Below, one piece after another: positions 29,905 to 40,500 of a DNA stretch of 64,000 nucleotides (the stretch's first letter is position 1; each line of letters opens with the position of its first letter). Under the pieces are notes generated by a model. That model saw only the letters and a list, made by a program, of their open reading frames with translations. It was not told where the DNA came from and made no database searches. Made by a program: the position numbers and the translations under genes. The stretch is from contig JAINUG010000048.1 in the NCBI GenBank assembly GCA_029706075.1, positions 4,334,501 to 4,398,500 of the forward strand, in the 5' to 3' direction. Source of the DNA: Aldrovandia affinis (lineage: Eukaryota > Chordata > Actinopteri > Notacanthiformes > Halosauridae).

Positions 29905-30105
29905 TACACTACCATTCAAAAGTTTTAGAACACCCCCATTTTCCAGTTTTTACTGAAATTGAATCAGTTCAAGTCCAGTGAATAACCTGAAATGATACAA
30001 AGGTACAAAACATTTTAGGTTACCAAAAACTGAAAAATAATGTAAATTTCAGAGTTATAAAAAAAGGCCCTTTTCAGGGAACAAGTAATGGGTTAACGTG
30101 GGTTA
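29905..30105 (+). mobile_element. Terminal fragment of a Tc1-like transposon
   Basis: ACACTACCATTCAAAAGTTT and downstream TTCAGGGAACAAGTAATGGG look like the end of a common fish Tc1-type family. Only one end is present. Assigned by recognition only. Confidence 0.5.
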
Positions 30106-30217
30106 ACAGTCACTCTGTGCAAGTCGCCGACTCTGGATCCAGCAAAAGAGCCCCAGACCAATATAATATATACATAATATACACTTCCCCCTCATTAACT
30201 CATCCCTTGATAACTCA

Positions 30218-30436
30218 CACATGTGGAGTTTGCTCCCAATTTACTGCAATGCTTCTATATTGAAGAGTGGGTGTGACGCAAGAAACGCATGCATGCACTA
30301 GAAAATAATTACCCCCTCCTTAGGTTAATAGCAGGGGGGGGGCAATTATTTTCTAGTGCATGCATGCATTCGTTGCATCACACCCACTCTTCAATATAGA
30401 AGCATTGCAGTAAATTGGGAGCAAACTCCACATGTG
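30218..30436. repeat. Long near-perfect hairpin (fold-back MITE candidate)
   Basis: Arms of about 95 bp are almost perfect inverted copies: CACATGTGGAGTTTGC... at the left pairs with the right arm ending GCAAACTCCACATGTG. The loop near 30315-30335 is short. No coding capacity; target duplications not resolved. Confidence 0.88.
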
Positions 30437-31519
30437 GAATGCAAAACTGACTTCAGGCCAGCGCTCACAGGCAACTTACACTTACACATGACTCGTGGAT
30501 TACGATAACTTTAGCTTGTGGAAAAGGGTAAATATTTGTTACATTTTTCTGCAGGGGAACTCCTTTGTATCTCCCAGTATGGGAACCCCTAGTCTAGCAT
30601 GTGTGAGATTTAGTGCTGGAAAAACAGGGCCTTATAAGTAATATACCATTATATCATTCAGTAAACTGCTGGTTATATTGTTTGCTCAACAGTTATGATT
30701 TAACACCATTACCTTGTTAAATTATTTTTTTCTTGAAAAATAAGTCCTTGAAAACCAACTCCACAGAAAGTGTAAAGGCGAGGGCATTTACGAGGCTTTA
30801 CAAAAGTTTGGTGTGGCCAATCAAGCGCGTGAATGGGTTTTATTTTCTCACAGAACAATTCTGGATACCCTTACAGAGAAGTAGAAACAGATGATAATAC
30901 TCATGGGACTCAAACAGTACTGTAAAAGGAATAATTCAAGGGTAAAATGAAAATCGCTCTTATCAAATTTGAAGAGTCTCAGTGAGGAGATCAGAAACAA
31001 AGCAGAAGCAAGTAAATAACAACTAGGGTATTTTAAAGTCAAAACACATTGAAACAAATCACATATACAGATACAGTACATCATACAAACTGCTCTAGGT
31101 TTCTTTGCCATTTTTTGTTCATTTCCACAATGATTTCACACCCATACAAATTCAAATCATTTGAAGTTTGCCTCGCCAAAACAGTATTTTCATTTGACAA
31201 CTTTTCCCCTGTGACGATGCACTTAAGTTTTCCCATGTTGAACAATATTCACACTTAAAATAAATTATGGATGTTATTTTTATTCCTTTTTCCCATTCTC
31301 TTGAAAACAGAACCCCCCCACAAAGAATCCACCCTCTCTCAATGAAGTGTGCCCAACATGCCATGTCAGTCTGAAGTGGTATTTCTGGGGGGTAACACTC
31401 GGCATTCATTGTCATTGTGATTTGTTTATTCACACGCACAGTACAGTAACAAACCACAACCAGAACATGAACAAATGGGGAAACAATGTGGGTCTGCTTT
31501 CCAGAGCAGTACGGTTGGT

Positions 31520-31567
31520 TCATTTTTTTTTATGAACAATGCTGTTGCAGATCCAATTCATGCCATC
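31520..31567 (-). CDS. arl3-like: arl3-like exon 6: C-terminus
   Basis: GACAG acceptor, then [15 protein letters not shown] and TGA (31522-31520). It matches ARL3 DGMNWVCKNVNAKKK. Too short for an ORF search; found by the family ending and phase. Possible poly(A) signals on this strand are at 31425-31430 and 31279-31284. Confidence 0.93.
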   Translation of the reverse strand, partial: DGMNWICNSIVHKKK

Positions 31568-34500
31568 CTGTCGGAACAAATACAAACAAATAAGAGAACA
31601 GAATTAAAGGACATCAACAGAAATCCCTACCTCCAGTTTTTCAGATGAGCTGTTGCTGAACAATATCACAAACGTTCTATTTTACTGATCAGGTTGTCAG
31701 CTCTGACATTCTTAAATGTTAAAGTTCATTATTGAAGCTCAGGGTGTTTCGATTTGCTGGCTCATTGTGAATTCATGAAGGGGTGTGGTTTAAGACAGAG
31801 CATCCATAGCAAACATAGTAATGCACATAACACTGGTACCTTCTGATTCCAATAAGGACCTTATATATTGAGGCAGTACAGGGGACAGAAGACAACATGA
31901 ACAGGATTGGTGACTGAACACAAAAGCTGATTTACAAAGAATAAATTTCATAAGGAGATAAGACATTTAATTATGCAAACATTCAGATCAGATACAGAGG
32001 CCTTATAACACAGAGCTTAAAGTCCTCTCTTGCCCGTTATTAGTGCCATTTGATTGTGGAACGAATCATTCTGTTTTTGGAAAAGAACCCGATGTATTGG
32101 CTTATTTGGTAGATACAGGAGGATCGGATGACAGTAAGAACAACTAATAACCAAAATTGTCTCCACTTAATTCTGTAATTGTCTGTCATTATTTATTTTT
32201 CTATTTATACTATTTCATTTGTATTCCCCACCTGCACTGTATTTTTAAATCTGTCTCAGATTTATCAAATTTTTCTTAGCTCTCAGTCTAGCTTTTGTCC
32301 CCTTGATGTCTGTCCTTCATTCCTAAATAATATGGTTCTGATGGGAGATTAAGTGAATTGTTAGAGATTGTGGAGTATTCTTAAAGTGTAGACTTTTATC
32401 AGCAACTCTGTGCAATGTTGCATGATATTTTGTACTTACCCCAGGACTGCATTCTTCCGCAGAAAATGATTACCACACTATCAGAGTAAATAGACACATT
32501 TCACTATAATCTAACTATAATTTCCATGATATTGTATCTGGTTTGTTACCTCAGTGAGTTTTTGAATGTTTTCAACTTTTCCCAAGGGGCACTAGATGCT
32601 ATGTTCCTTTCAGACCGACAAACCTTATTTTCAGTTACCAACACTCCAGTCCCCAAAACATAGCTAAAGATAGAAGATTGTCAGGTTGTATCTGGTAGTC
32701 ACTAAAATACCTATGCTTCTGAAAAGCACTCTCTGATGTCCTGCCCCAGGAGCACAGCCCTCCAATCACATGCCTCTCCTGCTTACCTCACTTCCTGATT
32801 CTGGTTAATACTCCAATAGAATATTGGGCAGTACAAAACATTCTGACCAATCACTGACCCTAGATAAAATGAAATTCTCCTCATACCATACCTGTACACC
32901 CTCGCCCGACAGTGCAGAGCAGGCTTGGATCTGCCATTCACGGTCCCGGAACGTGTGCAGGTTGAGGCCCTCGGCGATCTCACTGGCCGGGGAGGCCGTG
33001 GCCAGGTCCTGCTTGTTGGCGAAGATGAGAATTGGCACGCCCTTCAGGATCTCCTCATCGACCAACTCAAAGAGCTCCTGCATTCAACGCAACGTCATAA
33101 AAGCTTTAAGAAATGTATTGTCATAATGAAAAACTATAAAAAACTTGTTTTGTAAGTTTTTTGCTGCCTTACCTGCCCCGTCTCTTCAAACCGTTTTTTG
33201 TCCGCGCTGTCTATGACATAAATCTGGAAGGAAAAGGAATACTTTACTGTGATTCAAAAGGGGATGACTCCTGAATTTAAGGCATTTGTCATTAATATTG
33301 TAGTACACCAAGACAAGCATAAGAAAGGGTGACGCAACAGAGCAGAGATCTCACTTCAGTCCTGGAGAGCTGCAGTGTTTGCTGGGTTTTGCTATGTTTC
33401 AGCACTTAAGTACTTAATTTAAGTCATTGGCTAAAGACTCCACACATGTTGTTTCCAAGGTGAGAATTATCAGATGAGGGAACAGCAAAAACCTGCAGAT
33501 GCTGCAGCCCTCCAAGACTGGAATTTGATATCCCTGCGATAGAGCTTAATACAAAGGGAGACAGTGGGGTCATTGTTGCTCTTGACCGCTGGCCATTCAG
33601 AATGCCAAACAGTGGTCAGGTTAAAGTTAGCTCTGAAGAAGGTGAACTGAGCACTCACCAGCAAATCTGTGTTGTCCAAGTACTTCTTCCAGAAGGAGCG
33701 GATCTTCCGCTGTCCGCCAATGTCCCACACGTTTAGCTTCATGCCGTTGGAGGCCACACTTTTGATGTTGAATCCCTGAAAAATAAAATACACACAGTTA
33801 AGAAGAATCACAGCAGAATAACGTTTGACCTTCTGACTCAGCAGCTTGATCTGCACACAAAGTGTGTCTGTATATGTACCATTCATGTTATGGGGCCATA
33901 AGATGAGCAGAAATTCTGATTCAACCAATGGTATTTCTTTTTTTAAATCTTTTTTTTAATGAGTTTTTCAGATTTTCTCCCATTTTTCTCCCAATTTGGT
34001 AGCTAATTACTCCCGCTATTCTTAGGTCAATCCCCTCCCTTGTAGTTCACTGCCCTAGCTCTGTGACTGTAACTCCGGCACCCCAGAACCACTCCTGTGC
34101 GCAGCGAACAATGTCAGCTTCCCTCCCCCCTCCCTGGGGCGGATATCCAATTTGCGCCCCCCGGTGGCACTCCCGGCCAGAGCCGACTCTGGCGCGATCG
34201 GGAATCAAACCCCGGTTGCCGTGGCCAGCGTCGGACGTTGAAACGACTAGACCACGCAGGAGGCCCAACCAATGGTATTTCTGATGTTGTTAACCCCCTC
34301 CATAAATTTATTATTTTACACTGCCTGTGACATCATGCTTCAGGCTTTAATTAATGTTAGCTCTTGCAAACCACGTTTTACATTTACAGGGCCCTGTCCT
34401 CTGATTAATGTTACATGCCCATTAAAAATGACTAAAAGATTAGTGGATTCTAAAAGGGTCAGTGGTGGGGGAGAAGCAGTGAAGGTGGTGGGTTCGGGTA

Positions 34501-37500
34501 TTGTGTTCTTAAATCCAGATTTGGGCCTTGCTGCAGCACCTCTTTGGCACAAGTATGACTAACTGTACATAATGTTCAAATTGCACTGCAAGCGTATGTG
34601 CTATGAAAATACACAATACAATAATGTGCATAGCAATACCTTTCACTCATTCAGCAGCCAGCCATAACATTGAAATACACTGATTGTGGGTAGGAGTTGG
34701 AAAAAATCAGCAGCCACTGTTTCACATAAACACAAAGAAATGCATGGAGTGGATGCTACAATAAACGTACAGTAAATATACAATTGCATCTAAGAGCTGT
34801 GGTTGGATAATTTCAATACATTGAGGAGCTGCTCAATGCATTGTGCTACCCTTCAGGGCCAAAATCCCATGGCAAGCAAGGAAGGAGTAGAGGCCAAAAA
34901 AGAAGCGAGATGGAAAAAACAAACAAGGTTGTTTACAAACCTTCCTCAAGGGGTAAAACCCAGAATGCACAACACAGTTTTGGCTGTTGAAAACTTTCTG
35001 GCTTGTCACACTGCCTTTCACACTAGATGTATCACAGTGGGCATGAAACCTTGGACGATAATTTGATGACACCCATGATGGTTCTTGGAACATCCATAGG
35101 GGGCTGTGCAGAGGTAGAAATGACCTCAACAGTGACATTTAAACGGTGAATGCTCGCTTTTCATGAAACTCAGAATTTTACATTATGCTCTGTGTAGTCA
35201 GATATGTCAAGGGCTTAAAAGGGAGTTACTTGGTCAGTCTATAACACACCTGCAACGTGGCCATTACATTGCAGCAGCATAATAACACTGGAATGACAGT
35301 GCAGAAACCTTGTTTGAATAATTCATCTTACTTGAATGAACAATTTAGTGCTTAGGCCTCTACTTAACCACAATGCACTTTCCTTAACCTTGAGTGACAA
35401 ATGTCCCCTTTGCAACAAAAATATATTTCCATACATGGAGATCTAATATATTGCCATTCTAGTTTTCTTTTCATTTTTTGTGTCAATTAAACACTGTTCT
35501 CACAATATTTTCATTATGTACTTACATATAACAATGGTATCAAGTGGTGAAATTAGAAGCGTTGTTATATGTAATACATTATATTGTTCGATGTATATAT
35601 AACAAATATATATATATATATACTGTATATATACAAAGATATATATATATATATCTTTGTTTGCTTTTTGTAATTGTGTTTGCTTTGTTTTGTTTTACTG
35701 CACATCATTGTACAACACTTTGAGATTGCAAAATAAAAGGCACTTCATAAGTAAAATGTATTATTATTATGTATTGCAAAATATAGTAATAATAATATTA
35801 TATAAATATAATATAAATATAGATATTATTGCTGCTTTTCATATATTGTAGTATTACCATACATTTAATAATAGGCTACTATAATATATTTTGGAACAAA
35901 AATAACATTATATTGGCATGTATATATTCATTAATTATATTTAACATAATTATATTCAAATATATTGTGAATATATTAAAGTATGCGTTTGAATATACAG
36001 TGGGTATACCCTATCCGTCAGCGAGTGAGATGCTTGCCCCTGGCCAAATGGAAGGAAGCGGAGGCAAAGATCCGTGAGATGGCAGCAGCGGGCACTATCC
36101 AACCTTCCAACAGCCCCTGGGTCTCTCCTGCTGTGCTGGTGCGGAAGAAGGATGGGACCCTTCTGTTCTCCATCGACTACAGAAGCCTGAATGACATCAC
36201 AAGAAAGGACTCAGTGTGGTATAATGGTTAGGGAACTGGGCTTGTAACGTTAAGGTTGCAGGTTCAATCCCCAGGTGAAATCCCCCAGAAATCCACTGCT
36301 GTTGTACCCTTGGGCAAGGTACTTAACATTCAGCTGTATAAATGGATTGTAAAGAAATGTAAACTGTAAGTCGCTCTGGATAAGAATGTCTGCTAAATGC
36401 CTGTAATATAATGTAATGTAATGACTCGTACCCGCTGCCTCGCATCGACAACGCCCTTGACTCAGTGACTGGCACCACCTGGTTCAGCGCAGTGGACCTA
36501 TGCAGTGGCTACTGGCAGGTTCCCCTCTCCCCATCAGCCCGACCCAAGACAACCATCAGCTGGGGGCTAATGGGAATTTAACCTGATACCTTTTGGACTA
36601 TACAACAGTCCAGCCACATTCGAGCAGCTAATGGAAAAGGTACTGCAGCCAGTTGCAGCCTTTGCCTGCATGGTCTACCTAGAGGATATCCTGGTCCACG
36701 CACCCACCTACACCGCTGCGCTTAACAACAGGCGCATAGTGTTCCAGCAGATCGCAAAGGCTAACCTATGCCTGAACCCAGCCAAGTGTAGCATCTTCCA
36801 CCGTCAGACCAGCTTCCTGGGACACATTGTGAGTGAAAAGGGAGTCTCCACTGATCCAGCGAAAGTGGAAGCGGTGGAACAGTAGCCAGCTCCAACATCC
36901 ACAGGAGAGATGCACAGCTTCCTGGGCCTAACGTCCTATTATTTGAGGTTTATTGCAGGGTTTGCCTGCCCCCTGCACCAGCTGACCGAGAAGGGACAGC
37001 AGTTACGGTGCTCTCCAATCAGCTAAGATGCCTTCGACCGACTCTGTGGGGCCCTTCTTCTTCTTCTTCTTCGTTTGGGTATATTATTTTCCTGCTCCCC
37101 TAGGCTCGGGGCCGAGGGGCTATCCTTTTACCACCTCAAGCCTAGGGGGGGTTCACCCAGGCTATATTTCGGGGCACACCTCCAGCAGCCATGTCACCGT
37201 GTCGTCATCCAAAGCCAACAGACTATGGATCCCATTGGGTGCCCAATAAATTGGCGCGCAGTACTCACTAGTCGAGTAAACAAGGGCCAGGGCAGCCGTA
37301 CGCAATGTTCTTGCCCCAGCGCCCCAGCCTGACCGGACTAGTCGCCTCATCAATGCCACACGAGATGTTAGCTTCTTGCGCAGTGACGCGAGGTGTCGGC
37401 GGAACGTGAGTGACTTGTCCAGTGTCACGCCGAGGTATGTTGGCTCAGCGCAACATGGCAGGGGTATTCCGCCGATATTTACTCGGAGCTCACGTTTGGC

Positions 37501-40500
37501 CTCCTTCTTGTAAAGATGGAAGGCTGCCGACACTGTCTTTGCCTCGCTGAGCTTCAATCTCCATTTCTGGAGGTATGCCACTAGTGTCTTCATATCCTGG
37601 CCTAATGTCCCCTCTAATGACTGCCAGTCTCCAGCAGAGTACACCAACGCGAGGTCATCTGCATAGGCATACTTCCACGAGACTGTGTCAGGCAAGTCAT
37701 ACCGGTGGTGAGGGTGAAGCTGCGATTTCGGACAAGCTCCATGATCATTCTGACCATGTGCCTGTCCGGCAGCAGGCGGAGCAGCTTGTGGGTGAGGCCG
37801 CGATGCCATACGGTGTCGTAGGCAGCCGTCAGATCGACAAAAACGGCCCCAGCCTTCTTTTTGGCCGAGAAGCTGTCCTCGATGTCTTGGGTCAACAAAG
37901 TGACTTGGTCTACGGTCGATCTCCCGCGTCGGAACCCGGCCTGCTCCCGGGGGAGCAGTGGGTCGACGATCGGTTCGACGCAGGCGTAGATAAGGCGCTC
38001 AAGGATCTTGAAGGGGATGCAGAGCAAAGAGATGGGATGGTAGCTCTTAGGGTCCCCTTCAAGCTTATTCAGCTTCGGGATCGCTGGTCAGACCCGGCTC
38101 GGGGAGTCATCCGCCTCCAGCTCCTCACCCCTCTCCAACTACGCCCCACCGTACAGCGGCTGGTCCACGGCACCGCAGATCTGGACACTATGGCATAAAC
38201 AAGATGCTGTACTGCCTCAGGGAGCAGTTCTACTGGGGGCATTGCTGTTGGGACGTGGCCTCCTAATGCCGCCAGTGTGATGCCTGCATGGTGTCCGGTA
38301 ATCGCTATGTCCTGATGGCTATGGACTATTTCACAAAGTGGCCAGAGGCGTATGCGATACCGTCACAGGAAGCTTCAGTAATAGCAGACTGCCTCCTGGA
38401 AGGGATATTCTGCTGGTTCGGCATGCCAGCTGGACTGCACAGTGACCAGGGGTGAAACCTCGAGAGCCAGGTGTTTGGTGAGGTGCGTCGCAGGCTCGCC
38501 ATTGGGAAGACTCACACCACTCCACCCACAGAGCAATGGCTTAGTGGAGCATTTCAACCACACCCTCACCACTCAACTGACTCTCCTGATGTCAAAGCAC
38601 CAGAAGGACTGGGAAGCCCACCTCCCATTGGTCCTGCTGTCCTACAGGTCGGCGATGCAGGAGTCTACGGAGGGCCGAGAGCTGCACATGCCAGTCAGTT
38701 TGATCTTCGGCTGCCCGCTGGATCCGGAACTGCCCCAGGCTAGAGTACGCCCACCAGCTCCAAGACTGTTTTGACTGTGTACACCAGCTCACCTGCAACC
38801 AGCTGAGAAACGTCAGAAGAGGAACTATGCCGTCTGCTGCACGGGCCGCGAGTTCCAAGCTGGAGAGAGGGTGTGGGTATTTAACCCCTGCAGAAGAAAG
38901 GGGCGGTCACCAAAACTGGACAGCAACTGGGAGGACCCTTGTCTCATCCTGGAGCGACTCTCGGATCATCAACGACAACGAGTGGTGGTTCTGCACTGTA
39001 ATCGACTTGCCCCATACCTGGGCACTGAAGAAGGCCCCCGACTCCAAGGGGGGGCCACTCTGCCTGTTGCAGAGGTATCATCGCTCCCCAGCGACTCTCC
39101 ATCTGCAGCTCGGACCCTGGTTTGTCACCGCCGACCTGCTGCTGGATTCCGGCCTCACTGTCACTTGGTTCCAGCCGAGCGTCGCCACCTTGACAGCGGG
39201 GTTGGAGGCGTTGGAGACCACCGGTGTGGTTTGCAGACTTTGTTCCAGTGGACTATGCCAGATGCAGCAAGGACGCTGCGAGTTCTTGAAATGGTGTAAT
39301 GGTGGGCAGCTAGCCTAGCCACAAAGTAATGCTAGCTGCCCACCATCTTGTTTGTTTTTAGCCTAAAGAGTGTCTAGGCTACCCAGAAGAGGGAGCCAAG
39401 GCTAAGGTAGCATCGCCACCCGCTATCTTGGGTACTGTTAGCTTTCCGGGTGGCTAAGCTACCCGGAAGTGGTAGTCAATGCTACCATTAGTCATAACGA
39501 CCCAGAGGCCCTTGCGACCGCTAAAGTTCATAGTTAATAACCTAGTTATGTTCATAATGTGTAAATGTGTAATGATGGAAATGTTGTCAGAGTGAAAGTC
39601 CCTTTTCCCCTTGTATGAACAATGTTTGTGTGCTACTGTTGTACTTCCTAGTGCATCACGCTTTGCTATAATAAAGCAGTAGCACTGAAATTGAAAAGCA
39701 AGGTGTCTTGAGTCTTGATTCTATGGAATTAACCGCTACAGTATTTAGCTTCTTCTCGCTTTGTGCTGTGTTTTTAATGGTATCTGTAAATCTTGTGTTC
39801 TTAGGTATGTATATATTGTGGCAGCTGCCCGGAGGCAACCCAAAGACTAGTGATTGATGGGAGGTACGTGGTGGGACGATGGCCCCACCACATTTTCCTT
39901 ATTTGGGTGAACAGGAAGAGTGGGAACATTCAAACTGCCGACACTGGAATAAAGAGGCAAATCAGTCTGGGCTAAATACAGAGAGGGAAATGCGAGATCA
40001 AGAGAGAATAGTGAGTGAACTGTGATTGATTAAGGATAACAACTTGGACTGTTTTGAGAATCCCGGTTTTGGCAGGAGAAACCGACTTGGAACAAAGGAG
40101 TTTGGATTATGGACTAGTGATGATGAGCAAGGATTGTGGATTTAACCTATTTCCCCTTTCCCTTCCCTCTCCCCAGAAACCTGATAAATAAACACCCTCT
40201 TAGTTTGTATTTTCCTGTGTTTGTTGTATTTATTATTGATCATTAGCGGAGTTGCAACTCAACACCCTGGGTTCTGCTACAATATATATATATATATTTT
40301 TTATAACAGCCTGTTGTAAAGCACCTTGAGATTTCCCTGTATTTTAAAGTGTGCTATATAAATAAAATGCATTATTACTAAGCAATATAGGGCTGTACAC
40401 AACAATAATACATAGGAGTGTATTTACTGAAATTAAAAGGCAAAGTTAAAAAAACAAGGGACTGCAATGGGGGAGGTCTCTAAAAATAAAGGGCACCTTA

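Larger units (their letters stand above)
27284..31519. other. Intergenic DNA between the small membrane gene and arl3-like
   Basis: No supported coding exon. Contents: a 5S-like fragment (27538-27600), AC-rich simple repeats (28480-28650), a GAGA run (28775-28808), a Tc1-like end fragment (29905-30105) and a long hairpin (30218-30436). Confidence 0.6.
35996..39294 (+). mobile_element. Ty3/Gypsy LTR retrotransposon, dead, 5' truncated
   Basis: Plus-strand pol remains. 36000-36210 and 36425-37025 show reverse transcriptase words ([33 protein letters not shown]). 38195-38700 shows integrase core words ([18 protein letters not shown]). About 38840-39030 is the GERVWVFNP-type C-terminal end. In-frame stops occur near 36580, 36883 and 38452; the catalytic YxDD is Y-L-E-D; RNase H is missing where a LINE sits. 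A SINE splits the RT at 36213-36422. No 5' LTR was found. The element is beyond expression. Confidence 0.9.

Noticed and set aside
34140-34265. tRNA gene, from clear A and B box-like sequences
   Set aside because: The sequence is the head of a repeated element with target duplications, and it does not form a proper tRNA with anticodon arm.
37162-38198. Frames of 137-215 codons as cellular genes
   Set aside because: The minus-strand frames are LINE reverse transcriptase and the plus-strand frame is their shadow.
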